This document shows, piece by piece, positions 1 through 12,115 of a stretch of DNA of 64,000 bases (position 1 is the first letter of the stretch; every line of letters begins with the position of its first letter). The position numbers were made by a program, and so were the translations under genes. The stretch comes from Elephas maximus indicus. Taxonomy: Eukaryota; Chordata; Mammalia; Proboscidea; Elephantidae. The stretch lies in assembly GCF_024166365.1 (NCBI RefSeq), contig NC_064825.1:105352480-105416479 (forward strand), given 5' to 3'. Under the pieces are notes generated by a model that made no database searches, was not told the origin of the DNA, and worked only from the letters and a program-made list of their open reading frames with translations.

Positions 1-188
1 CTCATTTTTTTGATTTGTGGTTACACAAATATGTTTCCAACAAAGTACATACAATGAGACATGTCTTTTAAAAACAACGCCCTTAATGCATATAACCATT
101 CTTATTGAATTAAATAATTCCTTTTCTTCAGAGGAATAACTATACAGTTGTCTCATATTTATATATATGTAAATATGTATTATATATA

Positions 189-334
189 AACCTGATGCCA
201 TCAAGTCGATTCTGACTCATAGTGACCCTATAGGACAACTGACCCATAGGGTTCCCAAGGGGAAGCTGGTGGATTCCAACTGCTAACCTTTTGGTTAGCA
301 GCTGTGCTCTTAACCACTGTGGCACCAGGGCTCT
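189..334 (-). repeat. AfroSINE (short type)
   Basis: The block begins with the AfroSINE 3' end in reverse (catcaagtcgattctgactc, then a tagtgaccctataggac segment). It ends with the reversed head (gttagcagctg, ttaaccactg, caccagggctc). AfroSINEs are tRNA-related SINEs confined to Afrotheria. AT-rich microsatellite-like DNA flanks it on both sides. Confidence 0.9.
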
Positions 335-554
335 GAGCATATAATACATACATAAATAAATATACATATATATATATATTTTAATTTGGACTGAGCTTCC
401 CATGAGTTTTTGGATATTTGTAGGAATTAATTTTTAGTCATTTTTTGGTTATTATCTCTTTTACTACTTTTTCTATTGCAGTGTTGGTAGTTTTGCACCT
501 TTTAAGAAAATTCTTATCTGTAAAATGAGTGTAATATTATTCTACCTGTCTCAT

Positions 555-760
555 GAGCTCCTGGGTGGTACAAATAGTTAAGGAACTTGGCTATATACCA
601 ATAGTTTGGAAGTTCAAATCCACCCAGGTGTGCCTCAGAAGAAAGGCCCAATGGAGTGCTTCTGAAAAAGTCAGCTATCAAAAACCTTATGAAACAGAGT
701 TCTACTCTGACATATATGGGGTAACTGAAATTCAGAGTCAAATTGAGGACAAATGGTTGG
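555..760 (+). repeat. AfroSINE (long type)
   Basis: A diverged plus-strand copy. The head is gagctcctgggtggtac. The middle carries the extra segment typical of the long subtype (gaagaaaggccc, then a gaaaaagtcagc segment), followed by gttctactctgacatatatg and a decayed 3' end. The divergence suggests an old insertion. Confidence 0.75.
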
Positions 761-1045
761 TACTTCTCATAATTTTCTCATGGAAATTAAATAAACAATG
801 AATCTCAAATTCTTAGTGTTATATATGGTATAATAAATATATTTGATTAGTAAATTAGTTGCACTCATTGTTATTATTGTTTGCTCTGTGTTTCACCATA
901 CTTTATGCTCTGTATTTCACTTTAATTCTTGATTAAACAAGTAGATCATGTATTTGATCCCTTATCTTTTTCAAGTTTCTGTGTCTTTGTTAATGTTGTT
1001 TTTGAAATTATTTTAACCATTTGTAAATCTTACCTATAGTCTTAA

Positions 1046-1345
1046 TTTCCTGAGGCTCCTGAACAGATTATCACAATGTGGATGACTTGAAAGAACAGAA
1101 ATTTATTCTCGTGTTAGTTCTGGAGATCAAAAATCTGAAATCAGTATCATTGGGCTGAAATCAGGGTTTTGTCAGGGCCAGACTCTCTCTAGGGGCTCAT
1201 GGGAAGAATTTATTCCTTGTCTCATAGCTTTTGGTGACTTCCAGTTTTGCTTGGCTTGTGACCCTATCACTCCAACCTTCAATGCCACCATCTTCAAACC
1301 TCTCTCCTGTCTTCACAACATCTTCCTCTATGTGTGTTTATTTAT
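1046..1345 (-). mobile_element. MLT1-like MaLR LTR fossil
   Basis: The segment reads like an MLT1-family LTR in reverse. It has a cctgaggctcctgaacag start, a gaacagaaatttattctcg core, a ttctggagatcaaaaatctg segment and a cttcacaacatcttcctctg-like end. It is old and broken. The family call is from memory of the consensus. Confidence 0.5.
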
Positions 1346-2089
1346 GTGCTAAATCATAAAACTGCAAGGACGTGGCACACATAGAAAGCACTCTTACTAA
1401 CATATCCTAAAAAGTTATATTTGGAGCAAGGATCATGTGTTAACTATTTAGAAAATATTCCAGTATCCCTGGCACAGCTACTTATTATTTCAATTAAATA
1501 AATGAGCACATGCTAGGTGAAAAATATGGAGTTATGTTGTATTTAAAATGAAAATATAGCACTGCCTTGAAATTCAAATGTTTTAAATGAGGTGAGATTT
1601 CTCATATTACCTGAGCGATTTTGCAGTTTAAGATAAAGGTAAGGGAAATTGTTCACCTTGAACCTCCAACTAGAGCAGTTTATCAACCTTGGTGATCTTG
1701 CCATTTTGGGTCAGATAATTCTTTGCCATGGAGTTCAGCCCTGGGAACTGTAGGATGTGACAGCCTCTCTGGCCTCTACTTATTAGATGAAAGCAGCACC
1801 CTTCCTCTCCTCCCTGACCCACCTCTGAGAAGTCTGACAAGCAACGCTATCTCCAGGCATTGTCAAATGTTCCATAAGGAGAAAAATTACTCACTCTTGG
1901 GACCACTGAACTAGTGGATCGATATACTTCAGCTCCAGCCTTCTCATAGGAACCTTCCACATTGAACTTCCCTGTGTTTACAAAGCTTGAAGTGAAATTC
2001 AAGGCTATTTTGTCTAAATCAAATATATCTTTCCCACCATACTTTTCTTCATTAGACAACACATTCTCTCTAGACCTCATTTTAATTAT
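1346..2089. other. intergenic, nothing recognised
   Basis: AT-rich DNA without a supported gene. Short open frames here have no family resemblance and look like chance. Confidence 0.5.
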
Positions 2090-2660
2090 TTTTTTTTTAT
2101 TGTGCCTTAATTGAAAGTTTACAGTTTAAATCAGTTTCTCATGCAAAAATTTATACATACATTGTTATGTGATCCTAGTTGCTCTCGCTATAATGTGACA
2201 GCACACTCCTCATCCCACCCTGGATTTCCCGTGTCCATTCAACCAGCTCCTGTCCCTTTCTCATCTTGTTTCCAGACAGGAGATGCCTATTTAGTCTCTT
2301 TTTTTTTTTTTTTTTTTTTTAATGTTCTTGAGCTAAGAAGCACACTGTTCCGGAGTTTCATTTTATGTCTTATAGTCCAGTCTAATCTTTGTCTGAAAAA
2401 CCGGCTTCAGGGTTGGTTTTAGTTTTGGCCTAACAGAGAGTATGGGGACCCTGTCTTCCAGGGTTCCTCCAATCTCAGTCAGACAATTAAGTCTGGTCTT
2501 TTTAGTAGAATTTAAGTTCTGCACTCCACTTTTCTCCTGCTCTGTCAGGAATTGTCCGTTGTGTTTGCTGTCAGGGTGGTCATTGGTGGTAGCCTGGCAT
2601 CATCTAGTTCTTCTGGTTTCAGGCTGATTTTAATAATCTACCACTCTGAAGCCAAGACAT
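2090..2660 (-). repeat. interspersed retroposon 3' end, probably L1 3' UTR
   Basis: In reverse complement this block matches the plus-strand block at about 16870-17480. Both share the segments ccctgacag...aacacaac, gaccagacttaat and agacaggag, and an ending cacaataaaa followed by A-rich sequence. The A-tail and lack of coding suggest a LINE 3' end, probably the afrotherian L1 3' UTR, though I cannot confirm the name. A T-run interrupts it near 2301-2322. Confidence 0.55.
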
Positions 2661-3308
2661 GTTTCTTTGGACATTTTCAAGATATACAAAAACATATTAC
2701 TTCATTTTATTTTGTGTTTAACCAACTTCTGATTAGAACTTTTTAATTGCTCATATGTCTTTTCCCTTTGGGATTTAGATATGAGAGTGTAAGTCCCTGA
2801 GAACTTATGTCTGATCAGGAAGATGATCTCAAAAGTCACAAAGCAAAGCATAAAAAGGCTGTGCATGCTTCTAGGAACCAAACCTTCCTATGGTAGGCAA
2901 AAACTGGTTCTAGGAACACAGAAGGCACACCCTAATGGATTCAGATAAATGTTGCAATGAACTGAATGTTTTTGTCTCTAAGTGTCATACTTGATTTTCC
3001 CACTAGAAAATGAACTGAGATTGACAACAGTGTAGTAAGAAAGTGGGTAATAGAAAGTCATTAATCTGGTAAGTATTCTTAACAGAATCAAACAATTTTA
3101 TGGCTGAATGGGGTTCTACAAGATCATTTCTTATATTCACTTGTTTTATAAATAGAAATCTGATGTTTGGAATGGAAACATGTCTGAAATAAGACAACTT
3201 TAAGTCTTCAAGGTATTTCCAACAAGAACAAAAATTACAAAACACTTTTACCACATTGTATTTTAAGATGAAACCCAGAATTAATAGGTTCTAAAAAAAA
3301 AAAAAAAA
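2661..3308. other. intergenic, nothing recognised
   Basis: Single-copy-looking AT-rich DNA within this window. I see no gene or repeat that I can name. Confidence 0.4.
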
Positions 3309-3527
3309 CGATAGTCGCCATTAAGTGTGTTCTGACTCATGGCAACACCATGTGTGCAGAGTACAACTGCTCCATGAGGTTTTCAAGATTGAACTTTCAG
3401 GAGCAGACCACCATACTTATCTTCCTTGGTGCCTCTGAGTGGGTCTGAGGTAACCCTTGGTGGGTTTGAGCATCCAATCTTTCAGCTAATAACCCAGTGC
3501 TTAACAATTTATGCCATCCAGGGACTA
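3309..3527 (-). repeat. AfroSINE (long, diverged)
   Basis: A reversed copy opening with gccattaagtgtgttctgac and ending with gccatccaggg. The middle has a variant cttccttggtgcctctgagt segment not seen in the short copies. It is heavily diverged, so probably old. Confidence 0.7.
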
Positions 3528-3533
3528 GGAATT

Positions 3534-3538
<5 letters not shown>

Positions 3539-3565
<27 letters not shown>

Positions 3566-3568
3566 TTT
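3539..3568. repeat. poly(A)/poly(T) palindrome
   Basis: A run of about 11 A is followed directly by about 19 T, giving a simple hairpin-capable palindrome just beyond the SINE at 3309-3527. It is probably slippage of retroposon tails. Confidence 0.8.
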
Positions 3569-3654
3569 AAGATAAAAATGTAATTACCTGCTTATTGGAG
3601 AATGCCTTAACCAAACGAAATAGAATCTCTAAAGTCCTAACCAGACTTTTTCAT

Positions 3655-3790
3655 TGTAGAGCTGTGGAACCCTGGGCTGGTCAGTTGGTCTGTGGTTACC
3701 AGTTCCTTTTCTATAAAGTTGAGAGACAATCAACCTTAACATATTTTAAAGAGTTATGAGAATTAAATGTGAAATTACTTTGGAAATAAT
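3655..3790 (+). repeat. MIR-like relic
   Basis: The order of segments (gtggttaccagttccttttc, ataaagttgagagacaatc, gttatgagaattaaatgtga) resembles the 3' half of a sense MIR or L2-type element. The resemblance is weak. Confidence 0.3.
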
Positions 3791-4559
3791 GAGATCAAAA
3801 TATGTTAAGGCCAAGTATGTGACACTTGTTCAGAATTAATCTACCTTAACTTGCCAGAAACTGCACCAAGGTAGAAAAAGAAATGACCAACATTGCAGAT
3901 TTCATGTTCATTGTTTTATGTATACTTTGTTCTGTCTAGTCAAAGAATAACTCTTCTGATAGCTACACTCTGCTTATTTACCCTAAATGTATACAAGGTT
4001 TTAGTAAAAATATTTAACTTTAGTAAAACCTTTAAGAAATTGGGGAAATGGCATGAAATAACAAATGCTACAAAGGGAAATTTAAAGAGGCATACTTTCA
4101 TGCATCGGAATACACAAGTACATATACAAATAGATATAAAACTGTGTTTTTCCACAGGAGGGAGGGAAATCAACTCCCTGTCCACTGGACAAAATATACT
4201 TTTCCGTGAACCACTATCATTTGCGTTCCTAGTGATTGTCTACAAGTTGCAGAGCTGTAAAATAAGGAAAGAGCAATAAAAGTGGAAATAGCCCAGATGA
4301 ATGGATAGATGAGCCCATTTGAAAATCTATTACAGTTATTCCCTGCAGAAGGAATAGAAATCATCTTGCATATAATTAAAGCAGATGCCTGGGTTGAAAA
4401 ATAATAAATGTGTTATTATAAACATTTCTCAAGTTGCATTCCATAGATTGGCTCTGGATAAAATAAAATAGATGTCTGGATCTACCCAGAGTTCCTTTCT
4501 ATGTTGCCACTTTGAACAGTAAAGGAACAAGATGGTGAGAATATTGAGATCGTTAATGG
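3791..4559. other. intergenic, nothing recognised
   Basis: AT-rich DNA with overlapping frames of 60-130 codons on both strands. They have no domain, no family resemblance and no codon structure, so I do not call genes here. Confidence 0.4.
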
Positions 4560-4710
4560 AAATTTATTTAACACCTACCATTGTAACTTGATGAGAAAGG
4601 CACTCTCATTGTCATATTATAGATGAAGAAACTGAAACTAAGAGATTAATTGTACTGCCCAACTATTCCCCTGCTGTGTGACAGGGGAAGAATTCAGCAC
4701 TTACCTTATT
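4560..4710 (-). repeat. MIR-like relic
   Basis: The segment contains atagatgaagaaactgaaac, then aagagattaattgtactgcc, matching the antisense MIR pattern (gatgaggaaactgaggc, then aggttaagtaacttgccc). This is an ancient mammalian SINE. Confidence 0.45.
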
Positions 4711-5269
4711 AATTCAGTCTTTGGTCTTTCTATATTATCAGTGGATTTCAAGCTGTTCTAATGGATCCCCTTTTCTTCAGAGACAAACTACATCTTAAGG
4801 TGAGAAATACAGAAATTCTGCTCTTCTATCCAAAAATCTTCACCTGAAACAGTAATGTTTTTATCTGTTGTAGAAATAAATGAAGGCAATCCAACTGGGG
4901 ACAAATAAAGCCTGTTTATTCAGTTTGCTATATCAAGGTGGTTCATTGCCATTACTTGTATTTGACAGGAACTCAAAGGCAGGCAGAGGAGTGGGAAAGT
5001 TTACATGAGAAAAAGGGAAGGCTTAAAGTACGCCCTCATTGGAGATTGTTGACACAGGAAAGCTGGAATTGGACTTATTAGAAATGGGGCATTTTGTGCA
5101 AATGATTGTCTTGGAGTCTATTTGGCTTTTTCTCTTTTGTCATGAATTAGAAGTGAGAAACTGTTTTAATTCTCCTGCAATCTACATTTCTGTGTTCATG
5201 GAGTTCCAGTGACCCATCCAGGTCATTCACCCTTAAGTATTCTTTTGAAGCTTAAGGCTTTAAGGCGCT

Positions 5270-5790
5270 GGTTTTCCTGGAGCCAACTTCAGGTCAAACA
5301 GCCTCATAAACAGATTAGCAGAGACCATTTTGCCTTAGGCATTGGGTCCCCTAGAGAATGATCTATGTGTACCCAGTTTGGAAAAGCAGGAACTCAATGG
5401 TCTGACTGGAAGATGTATGCATGTCCTTAGTGACTTTGTTTCTACAACTGACTGACCCTGAAACCTTGTAAGTGCTTTGATGCTATCTCCTGAGAAATTA
5501 ACAAGACAATGACCTTCAGGGGACTGTCTTGCCAGACCCAGATACTTAGGATCCTTGACAGCTGGCCACCTTGAGGATTCATGCACCTGATCCTTGAAGC
5601 CTTGAAGAACAAATGCTGTGGTGCTATATCTAAAGGCCACTCAATGATCTATGTAACCCTTTCACTGTCCCTTCTTCGGAGCACCTTCCCGATACTTTCA
5701 GGTTGAAGCTGCCCAGTTAGAACTGTATTTACTCACAATAAATATAGTCTGTTATATACATTTCTGATGTTTCTCTGCACATTTAGATTT
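5270..5790 (+). mobile_element. possible ERV LTR fossil
   Basis: A moderately GC-rich block ends in a cttcttcggagcaccttccc segment followed by an AATAAA signal near 5738 and a T-rich stretch, as in the R-U5 part of many LTRs. I cannot assign a family, and the borders are approximate. It has no intact coding region. Confidence 0.3.
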
Positions 5791-6039
5791 TTAAAAGAAG
5801 TCAGACAAAATTGAGGAAAACAAGCAAGTCAATGACAAAATCATAATTTGGTCTTAATTCTGGATCAATTACTGAGAATGTTCTGATTTGGCTTCCTGGG
5901 TTATTTGATGAAGAGGTTGTGGGTCAGAGTTCTATTGTGATATGTGGTCTGGACATTGCCTATTTGTATATTCAATCTGTCACTGTTTATATATTCAGGA
6001 TTAAAGTTATTTATTAATCTTTGTTGATTGAGAATCTAC

Positions 6040-6970
6040 TATGGGTCAGGATTATATAAGGCATTGATTCTACAATGATGGACATTAAAAAAAATTAAAG
6101 ACGTCACTTTTGTTGTCAGAGATCATACAGTCTAGGGAGGGACATGTATAATAAATAAATAGATAAATAATAAAAAAAATTACAAATTGTGATAAGTGCT
6201 ATGAAGGGAATAACTAGGATGCAGAGATGGAGAATAATGGAGGAACTACTTAGAGTTGGTCAGTAGAGACCTTGCTGAAAGTCAGGATTTAAGCTGAGCT
6301 CGGAGAATAAAGAATGTCGGAAGAATAATTTTCTGGGTAGAAGAAAATGCATGTGCAAAGGCCCTGAAGCACAGAGCTCATACAACTCTTCATCAAAACG
6401 CCAGCCTAGGAGAGTGATTGTCAACTCAAATCCTATTGTTCTATGTTAGCTGAGCTGTTCTCTGGCAAAGGGTTGAGACAACCTAAAAAATAGTGTACTT
6501 TTTCCTTTGCACAAAAATATAGGCCTGGTTGCTATGAGTTAGAATTTGCTTGATAGTAAAGGGTTTAGGTACGTTTTTGGTAACCAAGCTCTAGGCATAT
6601 GAAACTACATTATTCCAGAGGCAGCAAATTTCTATTAGATCCACCAACACACTGTAGAGACAAGCAGTGGCCAGGCTGAGGAAGGTAAGATTGTAGTGCG
6701 TTACAGGGAGTTTTCATGACTGGAGGACAGTGAATGAGGGGTGAACAGATTGCATCAGACAAGATTGGAGGTGGAGCAGCTGATGAATTGGCTTGTGCAA
6801 CAGTTAAAGGCAAAGATGAAAGAAGCAGTGATTAATATGGTAGTCCTGGTCGAGTGGACTGGACAGAGATGAGATGTTTAGCTGTGAAATTTTAGATGCA
6901 CAGAATGTGGTGGAGGACAGAGTTAGAGAAATTAAGGCTGAATACCAAGTTTAGAGTCAGCAACTAGCTT
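6040..6970. repeat. ancient interspersed repeat, family unassigned
   Basis: The segment includes gataagtgctatgaaggg, then gcatgtgcaaaggccctgaa, a phrase I recall from old mammalian interspersed repeats. I cannot name the family. A short AfroSINE 3' fragment lies inside it at about 6522-6586. Confidence 0.4.
6522..6586 (+). repeat. AfroSINE 3' fragment
   Basis: The sequence ggttgctatgagttagaatt is followed by agtaaagggtttagg, which is a decayed AfroSINE 3' end. Only the last 60 or so bases are recognisable. Confidence 0.5.
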
Positions 6971-7046
6971 GAGGGTAGTGTCGTTTAATGTGGGAACAAA
7001 TAGCTTTAAGGAATAAGAAAGTGGCTCAGTTGGCAGTTTAGCTAAA

Positions 7047-7072
7047 ATATGTGTGTGTGTGTGTATATATAT
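7047..7072. repeat. (TG)n(TA)n microsatellite
   Basis: A short alternating TG run passes into TA just upstream of the OR pseudogene. Confidence 0.85.
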
Positions 7073-7314
7073 AAGCTTCTGGGTTTTTTTATATAAGCTT
7101 CTGCTGCTAAAATATTTGAAAACCTATGCATTCTGTTGGATTAACTGTAGGCGTGACTAGGTGCCATAAGGATGACCCAGTAAATTTTAGAATGGCTGTT
7201 CTATTTATTTTGGCACTTTCATTTTTTTTTGTCAATATCTGGGTTGTTATTAACATTGTCATCATTATTTCTGTCACTGCTCCTGAATCCACAAAGCACT
7301 GCAAAGAGACAGAG

Positions 7315-8241
7315 AATGTGAACGGCACAGTGAAGACTGAGTTCTTCCTCCTGGGATTTAGTGACCACCCAGAACTTCATAGGCTTCTTTTTGCTGTGTT
7401 CTTTTCCATCTACTCGGTGATGCTCATGGGAAACCTTGGGATGATTTTATTAATCACAAGCAGTTCCCACCTGCACACCCCTATGTACTTTTTCCTCTGC
7501 ATATTGTCCCTCATAGATGCATGCTACTCTTCCGTCATTGCTCCCAAATTACTGGTGGACTTGGTTTCTGATTAGAAGACAATTTCTTACAATGGGTGTG
7601 CTGCACAGCTCTATTTTTTCATTTCTTTGGTTGATACAGAATCTTACCTCTTGGCTGCCATGGCTTATGACTGGTACATAGCAATCTACAACCCACTGCT
7701 TTATACTGTTATTACGTCCAAGAGAATTTGTTGCCAGCTTGCAATGGGAGCATTTTTGGGGGGCACCATGAGCTCCATTATCCACACCACTAACACCTTC
7801 CATCTCACTTTCTGCTCCAGATAAATTAACCGTGTCTTTTGTGATGTCTCCCCTCTATTTTCACTTTCCTGCACAGACACCTACATTCATGACATAGTTC
7901 TGGTGGTGTTTGCTAGTTTGTCTGAAGTTGTCTGTCTTCTGACAGTTCTTCTCTCATATGTCTTCATCATAGCAGCTCTCCTCAAGATAAGTTCTGCTGA
8001 GGGAAGAAAGAAAGGTTTCCTCACTTGTGCTTCCCACCTGATCATTGTCACTATCTACCATGGTACCTTGATCATCATTTATTTGCGCCCTGGTACAGGT
8101 CATTCACTGGATATCAACAAAGTGACCTCTGTGTTCTATACATTGATTGTACCTATGTTGAATCCCCTGATTTACAGTCTAAGGAACAAAGATGTCAAAA
8201 ATGCCTTTAGAAAACTTATCAGTCGAAAATTGCTTTCTTAG
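7315..8241 (+). pseudogene. class II olfactory receptor pseudogene
   Basis: One reading frame carries nearly all OR hallmarks in order: an NGT glycosylation site, [16 protein letters not shown] (TM1), [15 protein letters not shown] after TM3, GRKKGFLTCASH (TM6) and [18 protein letters not shown] (TM7 and tail), ending at TAA 8239-8241. Two in-frame stops interrupt it, TAG at 7573-7575 after TM2 and TAA at 7822-7824 before TM5, with no frameshift seen. No ATG lies where OR proteins normally begin; the nearest in-frame ones (7126, 7192) would add a foreign N-terminal segment, so the start is also probably lost. The TM3 motif reads DWY instead of DRY. Family 5/8/9-like; I cannot name the orthologue. 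Intact, it would have been an odorant-sensing GPCR of olfactory neurons. Confidence 0.9.
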
Positions 8242-11200
8242 GAAAGGATGAAATAAGACTTGAAAACCTTTCAGCAATATATGTTTCTTGGCCTATGGTT
8301 GGAATGCTGGAGATGAAAGTTTAATATGGATGTTCTCCAAAGTTGCAGGTAATAAATACTCGGCCATAGCATGTGGCCAGGACTTAACATCAGAACTGGC
8401 CCTCTCACATGACTTATATTGTGTCTATCTCTACCATTTTAAAGTTGACATTTGTAATATTTATTTCCGGATAAGATTTACCCTTCATTTTATTTCCTAT
8501 ATTCCAAGCTTTCTTTCCATCCTAATCTCACACCATGATTATTCCCCATATGGGATAAACCAATGACATACTGTAACTCCCTCTTTTGTGAACATAAATG
8601 AATACAAATCATTGAGACTCTTTTTCAATTTATTTTTATCCCCATGTAAATAAGTGCACATGGTAGCTTAGCTGTTCAAATCCTACTCACTCTAAAAAGG
8701 TCCTGCTCTAATTTAAACCTTACATGATTTTTTTCTGAATCACCCTTCAATTACAGATAATAACTTACAATCTGAATGCCACTCAAATCTTGAGTGTGCT
8801 TCTTTTAACACTCTCATCAATTCCTATCTTACCGTGAAGCTACTTGTGACTGTGTTCTATAACTCTATTAGACTTATTCATTAATTCCTTACTCATTATT
8901 TGATCCCTTGCCTCTACCATGGTATCTTCCCCAGTGTAGTTATTGAATGAATTTTTATAAAAAAGCACTAATTAATTTTACTGTTGATTGTTTTTCATAT
9001 TGAATATATGCCTCTAACCCCCCCAAAAAAAACCCAGTGCCGTATTTTCTTTCCAGTATTTTTTTTTTTTCTCTAGAGTGGCAGTATATACACAAATAAC
9101 TATTAAAGAATGTTTTTCAGTATGTTGGTTTAAAAAAACAAAGTTGACTAGATTAAAATCTAATTCATAGAATATTTCATCAACAACATATTCAGTCTGG
9201 AATCTATATTGGTAAGCACCAAGCTGAACAATCTGAGAGAAGTTGGGCTCTGGTAGACAGAGGTAAGACTTGGAGCCCATTAATGGTAGAATGATAACCT
9301 GGTCTGCAACTGGGGCATGACCCATGGAGAAGGCTGTAAAATCTAAAAAAAGTGCCATAGCCAAAGGTAAGATTGAGGCATAGGAAAGAGGATGACCAAG
9401 AGAACAATACCTTCTGACAATGGCAATGTATGTTGTGTTCTAAATCTAGAAAAAAAAAAATCTAGACCACAGTTTTATTCACTGAGGTGGGATCTATTTT
9501 CACAAGAAGGGGTTTGTCCATGTAGATTACTGGTGGGACAGGGCCCTGGACACTGTATGCTTTCAACAATGAAGAGTTTTGTGCATTGTGGTTCAAGGCT
9601 GTTGAGAATCAAGTGCTTCTTTCTAAATACTGAGCAGGGAAAGCTGTCTGAAAGGCGTGGGAGAATCATAATTAGTAGCTAGTGATCCAGTTGCTGCTAT
9701 GTGTGCCCATTTGGCCATGGCCCTGGAGATAGGGTCATAAAGGATAACATAAAATCAAGTACTCTGACATTAATTATCCAAACTCGCTTCTTGGGTATAA
9801 GAAGTGTGGGCCTTAGATCAGTAGTATGGTTCCAGGTAGCTGGCCATGGCACATGGGAATGTTGTGACCAAAATTGGTAGCCATGAAGAAACCTCTACTA
9901 AGCAATAACAAGGAGTAAAGGCAGGTTTGAAGAACATGCCTTAAGGTGGCTGGGGAGAAAGCTACACACATGGGAATTTTGAGGTTAGGATCTACAACTG
10001 GGGTCTCCCAGACAGGGTGAGCAGGTTCTAAAGAGGGTAGAAAGATGGGGCTTGGAGACTCACTGCTTGAGATAATGCAATGAATAGCATCCCCCACCCC
10101 CAGTGTTCAGTCATATCAAGTTTCAGCCCCTGGCTAGGGAGCTAGTTATTAAGGGCTTATCACCTTAGGAATTTTCTTGATCAAACTCAGGTAGTTGTGT
10201 GAACTCTCTTTAAAAATAAATATTTGTTTCTGAATTTTCAAACCTTTTAATAATGTCAGGCACAATTATGACAGTGATATACCCAGTGATATATATTGTT
10301 TTTAATCCCTGCTAAGCAGGTGAAGAAACTGAGGCCTATCAAGGTTAAGTAACCTGAAAAAGGTCATACAGCTAACAAGTAAATGGTAGTTTATGAACTG
10401 CCAGGTGTGTCTTACTTCAAAGTTCAAGTCCTTATCTTATACTCTAGTCTTGATAATTTTCTTAAAACAAAAATAATCAAAGTTTTAAAAATTCTGGTTT
10501 TCTACCCATGTGTAAATCAGTGCCTTCAATGAAAAGGATAAATAATAATAAAGGATATTTTTTCCTTATACATATTGCTGAAAGGTGGTGGTGAAAACCA
10601 ATTTTCGGTAACATGAGTAGGCCTAATTTCATAGATGAGGATATCGTTAACTAATACATTATTCTAATAGAAAACATTGAGTTTGGAAAGGATTGGACAG
10701 TAATTGTGATGTCCTGCTAAATAATATAAATTATTCTATGAGCACCAATTAAAGTATTTGAGATTATAGAGGAAAACACATATTTAAGAGATTATCAAAT
10801 AACTTTATTTGTTTTCAAAACCTGTCTAATAAGCAACGTGAAACAAATAGCACGTGGAATATCATTATTTATATTATTTCATCTCGGTAATTTTTAAAGT
10901 AAAAAACACTCAGCTCATTTTATACACTAAAGGAATGTATAAAATTAGGCAAGATCTAAATGAAAGACCTCTTGTAAATTACTGCTCTGTAGTCTCAGAT
11001 CCAGGAGAGAATGCCTTCATGTTTCCTTCTTAACAACAACCTAAAATAAAATGTGTACACCTGGGCACCTGAAATTGTGTCATGTTTTTCATAACTGGAT
11101 TAATTGTTAATTGCTTACAATGAGAACAGCATATGCAATTAACTCAATTAAGTCACTGGAAAAGATGACAGGATTATTCCAAAACAATTCATAATTGTAT

Positions 11201-11329
11201 AATTAAGAAGTTCTGTCTATGAAGTAAATGATTAACAAATTACAAGAAATACTTTATTTGGAATAAATTGGTTTTAATGAATTTGTAAATATGTCAATTA
11301 TATGGGCTCACATATCTACACATGGTTAC
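8242..11329. other. intergenic, mostly unrecognised
   Basis: About 3 kb without a gene. A and T runs lie near 9018-9070. The stretch 9190-10130 is somewhat richer in GC, but I cannot assign it to a repeat. An antisense MIR-like relic lies at 10315-10420. The rest is AT-rich. Confidence 0.4.
10315..10420 (-). repeat. MIR-like relic
   Basis: The segments gtgaagaaactgaggccta, aaggttaagtaacctg and aaggtcatacagctaacaag follow the antisense MIR order. Confidence 0.6.
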
Positions 11330-11352
11330 ATACACACACACACACACACGTG
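11329..11352. repeat. (CA)n microsatellite
   Basis: An alternating CA run of about ten units followed by cgtgtgcatgc. Confidence 0.9.
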
Positions 11353-11520
11353 TGCATGCTCATAAATAATGTCCGTACATAAACTGCTATTATAAAACAA
11401 GTTTTTGTTTTTTTTTTTCTCATTCTTAATGCAATATATATGTATTATGGATTTTTTCAAAAGAACACTGATATATAAAAAAATAAATTGTTTTACACGA
11501 TATCTTCCAGTCACTTAGAG

Positions 11521-12115
11521 ATGACCACTGAAATGTGATGGCTCACTTCTGTGTGGCCTTTCTAGCCATAGTCTTGTAACTTTCACCTAAGTGATTGGGA
11601 AGGACTATGCAGATATGCTAATTGTGGCCCACCAAAGGGATTGGTCAGTTTAGTTATCCAGGTCTGCTTGAAATAAGCCACCCCAGATGCCGGAAAGAAA
11701 GAATACCACCACCATCAAGGAAGAACAGCTAGAAGCCAGCATGTCCTTTGGACCCAGTATCCCTGGGCTGAGAAGCTCTTGGGAGAAGGAGGCTCAGAGA
11801 GACAGTGATCTGTAACCTTGAAGGTGCTGAGAAGCAGTGGCAGGTGAGACCCGGCAGAGACCTGGCGGCAGGAAATGGTGAGGTGGGCTTCCTGGCCCAC
11901 CAAGAGAAAAAGCTCAGTGCCTTTGTGCAGAGCCCTAGGGCAAGGGAGAGGCACGCCTGTGAGCACAGCTGGGAAGAGGCTGTTCTGACGGAAGAACTGT
12001 ACCCTTGAGTGTTCCTGAGATTGAATTGTCACCTGTACTCCCCTAATAAACCCCATAAGTGTGAGTATTGTCTATGAGTTCTGTGTGGCCTTGCAGTGAA
12101 TTATTGAACCCAGCA
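11521..12115 (+). mobile_element. LTR fossil, MaLR/ERVL-like
   Basis: A GC-richer 600-base block shares cctttggacccagtatccct, then ctgagaagctc with the afrotherian MaLR-type LTR family, which is also present at 22832-23444. A polyadenylation-type signal (ctaataaacc) lies near 12043, close to the far end as expected for an LTR. It looks like a solitary, non-coding copy. Its open frames are not genes. Confidence 0.5.

Noticed and set aside
3893-4279. A 128-codon frame
   Set aside because: No domain or family resemblance, low-complexity AT-rich DNA, and an overlapping frame of similar length on the other strand.
7126-7320. An in-frame N-terminal extension of the OR pseudogene with a hydrophobic stretch, possibly a signal peptide
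   Set aside because: Class II ORs have no such extension. The region follows a microsatellite, and the receptor downstream is already broken by stops. Chance read-through of AT-rich DNA is simpler.
11715-12056. A 113-codon minus-strand frame in GC-richer DNA
   Set aside because: It lies wholly inside an LTR-like fossil and reads antisense to it. No known protein resemblance.
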